A stretch of 64,000 nt of DNA from Aquipseudomonas alcaligenes MRY13-0052 (GCA_000474255.1 BATO01000002.1:124001-188000), one strand, 5' to 3'. Shown: positions 1 to 8,631, numbered from the stretch's first letter. Numbers and translations are program-made. Notes: a model not told the origin generated them from the letters alone.

Positions 1-964
1 ACACCGGGGTGGTCAGGTACTTGCCGCCCGGCTCGCCGTAGAGAAAGGACTGCGAGACCCAGATCGCCGCGTGCTGGTCGTCGAACTGTCGGATGTGGCT
101 GGTGATGCGGCCGTACTCGCCGTTGTAGTCGCCCCAGTTGACGCCGTCCGGCGCCCGGCTGCGGATGTCCGCGAGGCGGAGCAGCAGGTCGTCGCTGGCG
201 GTGATCGCCTCGCGGGTGGTGCCGAGGTCGGGCGAGTAGTAGAGGCCGCCACGCAGGTCTTCGGGCTCGCCATAGGTGCTGCTGCTCTGCGGCAGGCTGG
301 CCCAGGCCCAGACCTGCTGGCTATCGAAGAAGTAGGGTTCGAGCGACCAGGCGAGGCTGTTGGCGTCAGCCAGCAAGCCTTGTTCGAGGGGCATCCAGCT
401 GCCGCCCTGGTCGTCACTGCGCAGGATCACCGTCTGCTGGACGTCCGTCTGCTGCGCGCCCTGGGGGCGGTTGACGCCAGTCAGCAGGAACAGGGTGGCG
501 CCATCGGGCGTCGCCACAAGGCAGGCGGTGTCGCCGAGGCGGGCGACCTGGACGAACTCACCGTTGGCATCCAGGCGCGACAGGTAGCTGGTTTGCGGGT
601 CGCTGGAGAAGCCGCCACCGAATAGGCCGCTGAAGCCCGAGGGCTCGTCGTCATTCTGTTCGGCAGCACTGCCACGGATCAGTGCATCGAGGTCGATGCC
701 GGGCTGGTCCTCGGCCTTTTCCGCGCGGTCCATTCGGCCGACCAGCCAGGTGTTCTTCGGTGTCGCCAGCACGCCGGTGCAGTATTGCTGGCGGGCCCGC
801 TGCTCGACGCGGCTGGTGGTGCCCACGACCTCTTCGCCCGGGCTGGCACCACCGAGTTCCAGCTTGGCGCTGACGATGATCCAGATATAGCCCGTGGGCA
901 CCGCCGCGGCGATGACGAACGCCAGGAGGAGGAAGGCCTTGATCAGGGAGACGCGACGGGACAT
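1..964 (-). CDS. Membrane-anchored Asp-box (BNR-like) protein, 3' part missing
   Basis: An open frame runs from an ATG at 964 to the left edge without a stop (321 codons), so the C-terminus lies outside the window. It starts with MSRRVSLIKAFLLLAFVIAA, a basic stretch followed by a hydrophobic segment to about residue 32: an uncleaved signal anchor or signal peptide. Around residue 190 the motif SDDQGGSW fits the Asp-box pattern SxDxGxxW found in sialidase-like beta-propellers and photosystem assembly factors. An AAGGA sits 9 bases before the start. I infer a periplasmic beta-propeller-like protein of unknown role. It lies 97 bases downstream of the yibQ-like gene on the same strand and may be co-transcribed. 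The frame is real by its hydrophobic start and lack of stops; the function is not known. Confidence 0.72.
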   Translation of the reverse strand, partial: MSRRVSLIKAFLLLAFVIAAAVPTGYIWIIVSAKLELGGASPGEEVVGTTSRVEQRARQQYCTGVLATPKNTWLVGRMDRAEKAEDQPGIDLDALIRGSAAEQNDDEPSGFSGLFGGGFSSDPQTSYLSRLDANGEFVQVARLGDTACLVATPDGATLFLLTGVNRPQGAQQTDVQQTVILRSDDQGGSWMPLEQGLLADANSLAWSLEPYFFDSQQVWAWASLPQSSSTYGEPEDLRGGLYYSPDLGTTREAITASDDLLLRLADIRSRAPDGVNWGDYNGEYGRITSHIRQFDDQHAAIWVSQSFLYGEPGGKYLTTPV

Positions 965-1061
965 GGAACGGCATCCTTGCAGGAGAGGCGCTGAAGCCTA
1001 AGGACTCGCCGCACGTTTGCCCAGCCGCGATGCCGGGGAACATGCGCTGGCGCACGCCGGC

Positions 1062-2051
1062 TCAGCGATAGACCCCGGCCTTGCCGTGGGCGGCCATGGC
1101 GCGGTTGCTGCGCAGGGCGATCATCTGTTGCACCCCGATCAGTTCGAACCCCTGTGCCTTCAGGCGCGGCAGCTCGCGTTCGAGCAGCGCCAGGGTGGCA
1201 GGGTGCGGATGGCCGATCATCACCGCCGAGCCCTGCTTGCGAGCGAGCTTCAGGGCTGCCGCGAACTGGGCGGCGACGGCATCGGGGTGCATGTCGTCGT
1301 CGAGGAAGATGTCCCGCGAGAGGCTGGCCAGGCCGATCTTCTGCGCTTCGGCGGCGGCCACGGTGGCGGCGCTGGTGCGACTGTCGATGAAGAAGCGGTG
1401 GTCGCCCTGCAGGCGGTGCATCAGCCAGGCCATGGCCTGGGGCTGGGCGGTCATGCGGCTGCCCATGTGGTTGTTCAGGCCCTGGGCGTGGGGCACCACG
1501 CGCAAGGCGGCGTCGAGGTGGCGCTGCAACTCGTCCACCGGCATGCCCGGGTGCCAGGCGAAGGGGCCGCCGGCCGGGTCCATGGGCAGGTGCAGCATCA
1601 CCGTTTTGCCGGCGGCGTGGGCGGTATTGGCCAGCTGGGTGGCGTGGGGCGCGTCGGGGATGATCGACAGGGCCACCGGGCCGGGTAGGGCGAGCACGCG
1701 GCGGTCGCGTTCGGGCGTCTGGCCGAGGTCGTCGATCACCAGGGTCAGGCGAGGGTGCTGGCGGCTATCGAGCGGGGTTGCCGGGGCAGGGGGAACGGTC
1801 TTTGTGGGCTTGTCGGCCTTGGCGGGCGGGGGTACCGGGACTGCCACCGGGGCAGTGGTGGCGCTAGGCGCGGCGCTGGCCGGTTGCTCGGGGCCAAGTC
1901 GGATAGGGCCGGGCTGGATGGGTTGCGGCTGGGTGGGCACCACCTGCTCCGGCGCCGAGAGGGGCAGCCGGGGCAGGGGCGGGAGGGGTTCGCGGGCCTG
2001 GGTCGCCGACGCGCCAAGCAGCAGCGCCAGCAGCCAGGCTCCCCGGCTCAC
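1062..2051 (-). CDS. Divergent polysaccharide deacetylase family protein (YibQ-like)
   Basis: A 329-residue protein with a signal peptide (GTG start, MSRGAWLLALLLGASATQA) and a proline-rich linker to about residue 95. The domain that follows begins RLTLVIDDLGQ, the N-terminal strand and Asp pair of the divergent polysaccharide deacetylase (YibQ, DUF610) family, with HLPMDP and an HPHP segment further on. These proteins resemble NodB-type deacetylases. The substrate is not established; an envelope glycan is an inference. The start codon follows the ctpA stop by one base (TGA-G-GTG), so the gene is translationally coupled to ctpA and belongs to an envC-ctpA-yibQ operon concerned with the cell wall. 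The GTG start is supported by the signal peptide directly after it. Confidence 0.85.
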   Translation of the reverse strand: MSRGAWLLALLLGASATQAREPLPPLPRLPLSAPEQVVPTQPQPIQPGPIRLGPEQPASAAPSATTAPVAVPVPPPAKADKPTKTVPPAPATPLDSRQHPRLTLVIDDLGQTPERDRRVLALPGPVALSIIPDAPHATQLANTAHAAGKTVMLHLPMDPAGGPFAWHPGMPVDELQRHLDAALRVVPHAQGLNNHMGSRMTAQPQAMAWLMHRLQGDHRFFIDSRTSAATVAAAEAQKIGLASLSRDIFLDDDMHPDAVAAQFAAALKLARKQGSAVMIGHPHPATLALLERELPRLKAQGFELIGVQQMIALRSNRAMAAHGKAGVYR

Positions 2052-2052
2052 C

Positions 2053-3381
2053 TCAATCCCCGCGGGTGACGTTCAGGCCCTTGAGCAGGTTCAGCGCCTG
2101 GCTCAGCTGGTAGTCGTCGTCCTGCGGGCGGGCCTGGGCGGACTTGGCCTTGCCGGAGCTGGGTTTGTCCGCGCCACCGTTGCCGTTGCCGAGATGGCCG
2201 GCGAGGTCGGCTTCCTTGAAGTTCTCGCTGTCCTGCTCGCGGGTGACCTTGGCTCGGGCCACTTCCACGTCCGGGACGATGCCCTGGGCCTGGATGGAGC
2301 GGCCGTTGGGGGTGAAGTACAGCGCGGTGGTGAGCTTCAGGGCGCGGTCGTTGTTCAGCGGCAGCACGGTCTGTACCGAGCCCTTGCCGAAGCTGTCGGT
2401 GCCCATCAGCACGCCACGCTTGTGGTCCTGCAGGGCGCCGGCGACGATCTCGGCCGCCGAGGCGCTGCCGCCGTTGATCAGCACCACCAGCGGTACGCCT
2501 TCGCTGGCGTCGGCCGGGTCGGCGGAGAAGCGCAGCTCGGAGTTGGCGATACGGCCCTTGGTGTAGACGATCAGGCCCTTGGTGAGGAAGTGGTCGGCCA
2601 CTTCCACTGCGGACTGCAGCACGCCGCCGGGGTTGTTGCGCAGGTCGAGGACCAGGCCGGCGAGCTTCTTGTCGCTGTTTTCCTTGCGCAGCTTGGCCAG
2701 CGCCTTGCCCACTTCCTCGCCGGTGTTGACCTGGAACTGGGTGATGCGGATGTAGCCGTAGTTCTTGTCCAGCAACTGGCTCTTCACGCTCTTGACCTTG
2801 ATCACGGCGCGCTTGAGCTCGACGTCGAAGGGCTGGCCGCCCTCGCGTACCAGGGTCAGGACGATGGGGCTGCCGGCCTTGCCGCGCATCTTGTCCACGG
2901 CTTCCATCATCGACAGGCCCTTGGTGGGCTGGCCGTCGATCTTGACGATCAGGTCGCCCGGCTGGATGCCGGCCTTGGAGGCGGGGGTGTCGTCGATGGG
3001 CGAGACCACCTTGATGAAGCCGTCCTCGGTGCCCACCTCGATGCCCAGGCCGCCGAACTCGCCGCTGGTGCTTTCCTGCAGTTCCTGGAAGGCCTCGGGC
3101 TCCAGGTAGGCGGAGTGCGGGTCGAGGTTGCTGAGCATGCCCTTGATGGCGTTCTCCAGCAGGGTCTTGTCGTCCACCGGCTCGACGTAGGCGGATTTGA
3201 TCCGGTCCAGCACCTCGGCGAAGGTGCGCAGCTCGTCCAGGGGCAGCGGTGCCTTGCCGTTCGCCATCGGCGCCTGGGCGGGTGCCGTTGCCGGCGGCTC
3301 CTGGGCGGCGTTGGCGAACGAGGCGCCACCGATCAGTGCCAGGGCCATGGCCAGGGAGGTAAGGCGGGACAGATGCGGCAT
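2053..3381 (-). CDS. ctpA: Carboxy-terminal processing protease (S41 family)
   Basis: A 442-residue periplasmic serine protease of family S41, which cleaves proteins near their C-termini and in pseudomonads acts on cell-wall hydrolases. Order: signal peptide (ending around SFANA), PDZ domain beginning about residue 90 (GGLGIEV, then PGDLIVKIDG), and the protease core with catalytic Ser in GGSASAAE and Lys in SFGKGSVQ. The C-terminal 50 residues are polar and low-complexity. The ATG at 3381 is preferred over an in-frame TTG nine bases upstream because a GGAG lies 9 bases before the ATG. It follows envC by 31 bases and is followed by yibQ after one base. EnvC-like amidase activators and CtpA both belong to peptidoglycan remodelling, so the operon is functionally coherent. 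Confidence 0.93.
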   Translation of the reverse strand: MPHLSRLTSLAMALALIGGASFANAAQEPPATAPAQAPMANGKAPLPLDELRTFAEVLDRIKSAYVEPVDDKTLLENAIKGMLSNLDPHSAYLEPEAFQELQESTSGEFGGLGIEVGTEDGFIKVVSPIDDTPASKAGIQPGDLIVKIDGQPTKGLSMMEAVDKMRGKAGSPIVLTLVREGGQPFDVELKRAVIKVKSVKSQLLDKNYGYIRITQFQVNTGEEVGKALAKLRKENSDKKLAGLVLDLRNNPGGVLQSAVEVADHFLTKGLIVYTKGRIANSELRFSADPADASEGVPLVVLINGGSASAAEIVAGALQDHKRGVLMGTDSFGKGSVQTVLPLNNDRALKLTTALYFTPNGRSIQAQGIVPDVEVARAKVTREQDSENFKEADLAGHLGNGNGGADKPSSGKAKSAQARPQDDDYQLSQALNLLKGLNVTRGD

Positions 3382-3412
3382 GCGAATCAACTCCTACTGG
3401 ATGAAGTGGCGC

Positions 3413-4671
3413 TTATCCTTGCGCTCGGCACCATTGCGCGGGGTCGCTGGGGCGGCCCTGCTGGCGAATGGCGAAATACAACGCGGGCGTGTCCTGCCCG
3501 CCACTGGTGCCGACGGTGGCGATGGATTCCCCCGCCTTGACGATGTCGCCGGCATTTTTCAACAGGCTCTGGTTGTGCCCGTACAGGCTGAGGAAACCGT
3601 TGCCGTGGTCGAGGATGACCAGCAACCCGGCTCCACGCAACCAGTCGGCGAATACCACGCGCCCCCCATGTACGGCACGCACCTGGCTGCCTGCGCTGGC
3701 GCCGATGAGCACGCCATCCCACTTAGTTCGTGCGTCTTCGCCGCGAGGAGTTCCAAATCTTGCAACGAGACGGCCGTCGACCGGCCAGGGCAGCTTGCCC
3801 CGGGCGCTGGCGAAAGGGCCGCCGTAATTGCCCCCGGTGCTTGAAACCAGGGGCCCGGAGATGGATTTGGCGGCGGCCGGGGAGCGCTTGAGCTCGTCTT
3901 CCTGGCGCTGCCGTTCGGCCAGCTCGCGCTTGTGCGCTTCCTCGGCTTCGCGGGCCTGGCGGGCGAGGGTTTCCTCGATGGTCTTCAGTACCTTGCCGAG
4001 GTCGGCCTGCTCCTGCTGGCGTGCCTTGAGCTTCTGGTCGCGGTCGGTCACGTCCTTGTTGAGCTTGGCCAGGGCCAGCTGGCGCTCCTTGCGCAGGCCG
4101 GCGAGCTGCTCGCGACGGCCGTCCAGGGCGCTTTTCTGCTCGATGAGCGCGGCCTGCTGGGTAGCCATGTCGCGCTCGACGTTGGCCAACTGGCGCAGGG
4201 TCTCGTTGAAGGCGTCGAGCTGTTCCAGGCGGGCCTTGCTGAGGTAGTCGTAGTAGGTGAGGGTGCGGGCGAATTTCTCGGGGTGCTGCTGGTTGAGCAG
4301 CAGCTTGAGGTATTCCTGCTGGCCGCTCTGGTAGGCCGCGCGGGCCTGGATGCCGATCAGCCGTTGCTGTTCAAGACGCGCGCCCTGGAGTTTTTTTTCT
4401 CCTGGTCCAGGCGCTTGACCTCGTCTTCGCCCTTGTCGAGCTCCTGCTGCAGGTCCTTGACCTGTTTCTCCAGCTGGCCCATGTCGGACTCGGTCTTCTT
4501 CAGGTCCTGCTGCACGCCGCTCTTTTCCTGCTGCAGCTGCTGCAGGAGCTTCTTCAGCTCGGCGACGTCCTTGGCGGCCTGATCCAGCTGCTGCTGGGTC
4601 TGCGCGCGCTCGTCGGCGATGGCCGGGGTGAGCAGGCAGGCAAGGAGGAAGAAGGCGAGGACGCGAAACAT
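3413..4671 (-). CDS. envC: EnvC-like murein hydrolase activator, with an apparent frameshift
   Basis: The reading begins at ATG 4671 (MFRVLAFFLLACLLTPAIAD, a signal peptide) and continues as a long coiled coil, but the frame closes soon after an A8 run (T8 at 4391-4398 on the plus strand). The rest of the coiled coil and the LytM/M23 domain continue in the -1 frame to the stop at 3413. Joining the two gives an EnvC/NlpD-type protein of normal layout. The LytM domain keeps LYGH but has YFAIR where active M23 enzymes have HxH, and KWDGV in place of the first zinc site. It is therefore probably catalytically dead and an amidase activator, like E. coli EnvC. The break is either a homopolymer error, a true mutation, or -1 slippage on A_AAA_AAC. 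First gene of the envC-ctpA-yibQ run; no strong Shine-Dalgarno. Confidence 0.82.
4391..4398 (-). other. A8 homopolymer / A_AAA_AAC slippery site inside envC
   Basis: On the minus strand the zero frame reads GAG AAA AAA AAC TCC. The last seven bases of the A-run plus C form A_AAA_AAC in phase with the upstream frame, which is the canonical -1 slippage heptamer. A -1 shift here reads KKK then CTC CAG and enters exactly the frame encoding the rest of EnvC. A one-base sequencing deletion from A9 would look identical. Confidence 0.6.
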
Positions 4672-4726
4672 GGGGAGGTGCGGCACCAGGGAGGAGGACC
4701 GGCCTAGTATGCCCGTCGCGCTCGGC

Positions 4727-4762
4727 AAAAAAAACGCCCCGAAGCCTGAGCTTTGGGGCGTT
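4727..4762 (-). terminator. Rho-independent terminator after gpmI
   Basis: A 13-base stem (4733-4745 with 4750-4762, one mismatch, loop CTGA) is followed on the minus strand by eight T (A8 on the plus strand at 4727-4734). It lies between the gpmI stop and the envC start, both on the minus strand, so it ends the gpmI transcript and separates it from envC. Confidence 0.85.
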
Positions 4763-4799
4763 CGACACGAAACCGCTGCGCCGGTGGTCGGCGCGCTGC

Positions 4800-6335
4800 T
4801 CATTTCAGCTCGACGATGGTCTTGCCGGTCATCTCGGCCGGCACCGGCAGGCCCATCAGGGTCAGCAGGGTCGGCGCCACGTCGGCGAGCACGCCGCCTT
4901 CGCGCAGGCTCACCTGGCGCTTGCCGTAATAGATGAAGGGCACCGGCTCACAGGTGTGCGCGGTGTGCGCCTGGCCGGTCATTTCGTCTTCCATCTGCTC
5001 GACGTTGCCGTGGTCGGCGGTGATCAGCGCTTCACCGCCGACCTTGTCGAGGGCCGTGGTGATGCGGCCGAGGCAGGTGTCCAGGCACTCGACGGCCTTG
5101 ACCGCGGCCTCGAACACGCCGGTGTGGCCGACCATGTCGCCGTTGGCGTAGTTCACGATGATCACGTCGTAGCGCAGGTTCTCGATGGCGTCGACGATGC
5201 GGTCGGTCACCTCGGGGGCGCTCATTTCCGGCTGCAGGTCGTAGGTGGCGACCTTGGGCGACGGGATGAGGATGCGTTCCTCGCCTTCGAAGGGCTCTTC
5301 GCGGCCGCCTGAGAAGAAGAAGGTCACGTGGGCGTACTTCTCGGTCTCGGCGATGCGCAGCTGGGTCTTGCCGTTGGCGGCCAGGTATTCGCCCAGCACG
5401 TTGTTCAGCGATTCGGGCTTGTAGGCGCTGGGCGCGGGGATGCTGGCGGCGTACTGGGTGAGCATCACGTAGCCGGCCAGGGCGATCTCGCGCTGGCGCG
5501 GGAACTCCTTGAAGCCGGGCTCGACGAAGGCGCGGGACAGCTCGCGGGCGCGGTCGGCGCGGAAGTTCATGAAGATCACCGCGTCGCCATCTTCCACCGG
5601 GGCGGCGTCGCCGATACGGGTGGCCTTGACGAATTCGTCGCTCTCGCCGCGCTCGTAGGCGGCGGCCAGGCCTTCGGCGGCGCTGGTGGCGGTGAACTCG
5701 GACCGGCCTTCGGTGATGAGGTTGTAGGCGGCTTCGACGCGGTCCCAGCGGTTGTCGCGGTCCATGGCGAAGTAGCGGCCGATCAGGCTGGCGATGCGGC
5801 CCTTGCCGAGGCGGGCGAAGGCGTCGTCGAGCAGCTTGATGGACGGCTCGGCGCTCTTCGGCGGGGTGTCGCGGCCGTCGAGGAAGGCGTGCAGGTAGAT
5901 CTTCTCGGCACCGCGCTGGGCGGCCAGTTCGGCCATGGCGACCAGGTGGTCCTGGTGGCTGTGCACGCCGCCGTCGGAGAGCAGGCCCATGAAGTGCACG
6001 GCCTTGCCGGCGGCGACGGCCTTGTCCACGGCTTCGACGATCACCGGGTTGTTGAAGAACTCGCCATCGCGGATGGCCTTGGTGACGCGGGTGAAGTCCT
6101 GGTACACCACGCGGCCGGCGCCGAGGTTCATGTGGCCGACCTCGGAGTTGCCCATCTGCCCGTCGGGCAGGCCCACGTCCATGCCGCTGCCGGAGATCAG
6201 GCCGTGGGGCTGGGTGGCCAGCAGGCGGTCGTACACCGGTTTGGTGGCCGCGTAGATGGCGTTGTATTCGGGACTGTCGCTGTGACCGAAGCCGTCCAGG
6301 ATGATCAGAACCAGGGGTTTGGGCGTGGCTGTCAT
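4800..6335 (-). CDS. gpmI: 2,3-bisphosphoglycerate-independent phosphoglycerate mutase
   Basis: A 511-residue cytoplasmic enzyme that interconverts 3- and 2-phosphoglycerate in glycolysis and gluconeogenesis through a phosphoserine intermediate and two metal ions. It belongs to the alkaline-phosphatase superfamily. Visible signatures are the N-terminal metal site [10 protein letters not shown], the catalytic Ser64 in [14 protein letters not shown], and the C-terminal metal ligands in [11 protein letters not shown] and TADHGNVE. Length matches the family. I chose the ATG at 6335 ([10 protein letters not shown]) rather than 6350 because family members begin there and there is no ribosome-binding site before the upstream ATG. 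It is divergent from the rhodanese gene and followed by its own terminator. Confidence 0.96.
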   Translation of the reverse strand: MTATPKPLVLIILDGFGHSDSPEYNAIYAATKPVYDRLLATQPHGLISGSGMDVGLPDGQMGNSEVGHMNLGAGRVVYQDFTRVTKAIRDGEFFNNPVIVEAVDKAVAAGKAVHFMGLLSDGGVHSHQDHLVAMAELAAQRGAEKIYLHAFLDGRDTPPKSAEPSIKLLDDAFARLGKGRIASLIGRYFAMDRDNRWDRVEAAYNLITEGRSEFTATSAAEGLAAAYERGESDEFVKATRIGDAAPVEDGDAVIFMNFRADRARELSRAFVEPGFKEFPRQREIALAGYVMLTQYAASIPAPSAYKPESLNNVLGEYLAANGKTQLRIAETEKYAHVTFFFSGGREEPFEGEERILIPSPKVATYDLQPEMSAPEVTDRIVDAIENLRYDVIIVNYANGDMVGHTGVFEAAVKAVECLDTCLGRITTALDKVGGEALITADHGNVEQMEDEMTGQAHTAHTCEPVPFIYYGKRQVSLREGGVLADVAPTLLTLMGLPVPAEMTGKTIVELK

Positions 6336-6383
6336 AAGTCCGACTCGCATGGCACAAGAATATCAAAAAGGGAGCGGCATTTT

Positions 6384-6404
6384 ACGTACAAGTTCCTTGT
6401 ACGT
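6384..6404. promoter_or_regulatory. Perfect inverted repeat between gpmI and the rhodanese gene
   Basis: Arms ACGTACAAG and CTTGTACGT, nine bases each and perfectly complementary, are separated by TTC. The element lies in the divergent promoter region. It has the size and symmetry of a dimeric repressor operator; no T-run follows either arm, so a terminator is unlikely. The regulator is unknown. Confidence 0.5.
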
Positions 6405-6420
6405 CACCGCCGTGCGGGGT

Positions 6421-6448
6421 TTGGTGGACCTGTGGTGCTGTGTATACT
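6421..6448 (+). promoter_or_regulatory. Possible sigma-70 promoter for rhodanese-grxC-secB
   Basis: TTGGTG at 6421-6426 and TATACT at 6443-6448 are 16 bases apart, 31 bases before the rhodanese start. The -10 is good and the -35 only partial. Confidence 0.45.
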
Positions 6449-6479
6449 GGCCGGCATTTTACCGTCCCGGGACCCGTCG

Positions 6480-6893
6480 ATGTTCGCCCACCTGATTGAA
6501 TTTGCCACTAACCACTATGTGCTGAGCGCATCCTTCGTCGTCCTGCTGGTGCTGCTGATCGCCCACGAACTGCGTCGTGGTGGCCGCAGCATCAGCACCC
6601 GCGAGCTCACCGCGCTGGTCAACGGTGGCCAGGGCATCGTCCTCGACGTGCGCAGCAACAAGGATTTCGCCGCCGGTCGTATCGTCGACTCGCTGAACAT
6701 CCCCTACGAAAAGCTGGCTGCTCGCCTTGCGGAGCTGGATAAGCATAAGGACAAGACCATCATAGTGGTCGACACCATGGGCCAGCACGCTGGCACTGTC
6801 TGCCGTGACCTGCAAAAAGCCGGCTTCACCGCCCTCAAGCTGTCTGGCGGCATCGGCAGCTGGCGCGGCGAAAACCTGCCGTTGGTGAAGTGA
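6480..6893 (+). CDS. Membrane-anchored rhodanese-like protein without the catalytic Cys
   Basis: A 137-residue protein with one N-terminal membrane segment (residues about 12-27, followed by HELRRGGR) and a cytoplasmic rhodanese domain of the YibN type (LDVRSNKDFAAGRIVDSLNIP). In sulfurtransferases the active-site loop after the core strand starts with Cys (VVC-x-x-G). Here it reads VVDTMGQHAG, so Asp stands in the Cys position; the only Cys is six residues further on. Sulfur transfer by the usual persulfide route is therefore doubtful, although the later Cys might serve. It is the first gene of a run with grxC (start two bases after this stop) and secB, an order conserved in pseudomonads. 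A redox or secretion-linked role is an inference. Confidence 0.85.
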   Translation: MFAHLIEFATNHYVLSASFVVLLVLLIAHELRRGGRSISTRELTALVNGGQGIVLDVRSNKDFAAGRIVDSLNIPYEKLAARLAELDKHKDKTIIVVDTMGQHAGTVCRDLQKAGFTALKLSGGIGSWRGENLPLVK

Positions 6894-6895
6894 AT

Positions 6896-7150
6896 ATGGC
6901 TGCCGTCGTCATCTATTCCAGCGATTGGTGCCCTTACTGTATCCGGGCCAAGCAATTGCTCGGCAACAAGGGCGTCCAGTACGAAGAGATCCGTGTCGAT
7001 GGCAAGCCCGACGTCCGCGCCGAGATGACCCGCAAGGCGGGGCGTACCTCGGTGCCGCAGATATGGATCGGTTCGACCCATGTGGGCGGCTGTGACGACC
7101 TTTATGCCCTTGAGCGGGCGGGCAAGCTGGATGCTCTGCTCAAGGCGTGA
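6896..7150 (+). CDS. grxC: Glutaredoxin 3
   Basis: An 84-residue dithiol glutaredoxin with the active site CPYC at residues 12-15, the TSVPQIWI cis-proline segment and the GGCDDL glutathione-binding motif. It uses glutathione to reduce protein disulfides and mixed disulfides in the cytoplasm. The ATG at 6896 is chosen over a GTG two codons earlier; it lies two bases after the rhodanese stop, so translation is probably coupled. The secB start follows 36 bases downstream. Confidence 0.95.
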   Translation: MAAVVIYSSDWCPYCIRAKQLLGNKGVQYEEIRVDGKPDVRAEMTRKAGRTSVPQIWIGSTHVGGCDDLYALERAGKLDALLKA

Positions 7151-7185
7151 CCCCACTAGAAACGTACGAACAAGAAGGCTCTGCC

Positions 7186-7671
7186 ATGACTGAACAAGCA
7201 AGCAACGGCGCTTCCCAGGAAGCCCAGAACCCGCAATTCTCGCTGCAGCGTATCTATGTGCGTGACCTGTCGTTCGAGGCCCCCAAGAGCCCCGAGATCT
7301 TCCGTCAGGAGTGGACCCCGAGCGTGGCGCTGGACCTGAACACTCGCCAGAAGTCGCTGGACGGTGATTTCCACGAAGTGGTGCTGACCCTCTCCGTGAC
7401 CGTGAAGAACGGCGAAGAGACCGCCTTCATCGCCGAAGTGCAGCAGGCCGGCATCTTCCTGATCAAGGGCCTGGATGCGGCTTCCATGAGCCACACCCTG
7501 GGTGCCTTCTGCCCGAACATCCTGTTCCCCTACGCCCGCGAAACCCTGGACAGCCTCGTCGTACGTGGCTCCTTCCCGGCGCTGATGCTGGCTCCGGTGA
7601 ACTTCGACGCCCTGTACGCGCAGGAAATGGCGCGCCTGCAGGCCGCCGGCGAAGCCCCGGCCAACGCCTGA
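7186..7671 (+). CDS. secB: Protein-export chaperone SecB
   Basis: A 161-residue protein of normal SecB length that keeps precursor proteins unfolded and hands them to SecA at the Sec translocon. The start ATG at 7186 has an AAGAAGG Shine-Dalgarno. Family segments include [19 protein letters not shown] at the N-terminus, a middle ending in LFPYARE, and a conserved [15 protein letters not shown] near the C-terminus. It is the last gene of the rhodanese-grxC-secB run and is closed by a strong terminator. Confidence 0.97.
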   Translation: MTEQASNGASQEAQNPQFSLQRIYVRDLSFEAPKSPEIFRQEWTPSVALDLNTRQKSLDGDFHEVVLTLSVTVKNGEETAFIAEVQQAGIFLIKGLDAASMSHTLGAFCPNILFPYARETLDSLVVRGSFPALMLAPVNFDALYAQEMARLQAAGEAPANA

Positions 7672-7684
7672 TCCGCGCTGGATG

Positions 7685-7712
7685 AAAAAAGCGCCCCTCG
7701 GGGCGCTTTTTT
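7685..7712. terminator. Bidirectional terminator between secB and trmL
   Basis: Stem GCGCCCC/GGGGCGC with a two-base loop, flanked by six A on one side and six T on the other, so it can end the convergent secB and trmL transcripts. Confidence 0.92.
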
Positions 7713-7730
7713 GTGGGCGGGCGATGGCCC

Positions 7731-8192
7731 TCAGTCCAGGCTGAAACCGTGCTGGCGCCAGGCCTCGTAGACCGCCACCGCCACCGTGTTGGACAGGTTC
7801 AGGCTGCGGCAGCCGGGGCGCATGGGCAGGAGCAGGCGCTGCTCGGGCGGCAGGGCGTTGCGCACTTCCTCCGGCAGGCCGCGGCTTTCCGGGCCGAAAA
7901 GAAAGGCGTCGCCCTTCTCGAAGGCAACCTCGTGGAACAGCTGCGTGCCCTTGGTGGTGAAGGCGAACACGCGGGGGTGCCCCAGGCTCGCCAGGCAGCT
8001 TTCCAGGTCGGCGTGGCGCTGCAGGGTGGCGTACTCGTGGTAGTCCAGCCCGGCGCGGCGCAGGCGCTTGTCGTCGAGCTCGAAACCCAGGGGTTCGATC
8101 AGGTGCAGGTGGCAGCCCGAGTTGGCGCACAGCCTGATAATGTTGCCGGTGTTCGGCGGAATTTCCGGTTGAAAAAGGATGACGTGAAACAT
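7731..8192 (-). CDS. trmL: tRNA (cytidine/uridine-34 2'-O)-methyltransferase TrmL
   Basis: A 153-residue SPOUT-class methyltransferase that methylates the wobble ribose of tRNA-Leu isoacceptors. It starts MFHVILFQPEIPPNTGNIIR, typical of TrmL, and has the knotted SAM-binding C-terminus (FGPESRGLP, then LPMRPGCRSLNLSNTVAVAVYEA). The compact single-domain length fits. Convergent with secB, and divergent from the small membrane protein whose start is at 8254. Confidence 0.95.
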   Translation of the reverse strand: MFHVILFQPEIPPNTGNIIRLCANSGCHLHLIEPLGFELDDKRLRRAGLDYHEYATLQRHADLESCLASLGHPRVFAFTTKGTQLFHEVAFEKGDAFLFGPESRGLPEEVRNALPPEQRLLLPMRPGCRSLNLSNTVAVAVYEAWRQHGFSLD

Positions 8193-8253
8193 GCGTGGCC
8201 CCCAGCGCCAAAACCGGCGGCATTCTACTCCCGATGAGGACCCGAGGCGGCGC

Positions 8254-8631
8254 ATGTGGCCGCGCTTTTTAGGCTCGTTGGCGATTTTCGGACTGCTGGT
8301 GGGCATGATGATCGGCCGCCTGACCGCGCCGGGACCCGTCCACCTGGAACGGGTGGAGGAAGTGCCGGGCGGCCTGGCGCTGTGGTTCAACGACGAACCC
8401 CGCCAGCATGCGGAGCATATGGACGGTGCGCTGGCCTTTCTCTTCGATGCCAGCGCCGAGCCGCAGCAAGGCCACCTGCAGCTGGGGGACAAGGCGCTGA
8501 ACTGGCGATTGCAGATGAGTCGGAACGGGCTGTTGCTGCACTTCGTGGCCACCCGCCCCCTGCATGGGGAGTGGAGCGGTGCAGAGGTGGACGGCAAGTG
8601 GCGGCTGCAGATCAGCCTGCGGGAGGGATAA
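8254..8631 (+). CDS. Conserved hypothetical membrane-anchored protein
   Basis: A 125-residue protein with one N-terminal membrane segment (MWPRFLGSLAIFGLLVGMMIGR) and a periplasmic domain rich in short beta-like stretches ending WRLQISLREG. I do not recognise the family. The ATG at 8254 has a GAGG eight bases upstream and puts the membrane segment at the N-terminus; a longer start at 8191 would overlap the trmL start. It sits in the position of an uncharacterised P. aeruginosa gene between trmL and nrsZ, and ends where the NrsZ-like transcript is predicted to end from the other strand. Confidence 0.75.
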   Translation: MWPRFLGSLAIFGLLVGMMIGRLTAPGPVHLERVEEVPGGLALWFNDEPRQHAEHMDGALAFLFDASAEPQQGHLQLGDKALNWRLQMSRNGLLLHFVATRPLHGEWSGAEVDGKWRLQISLREG

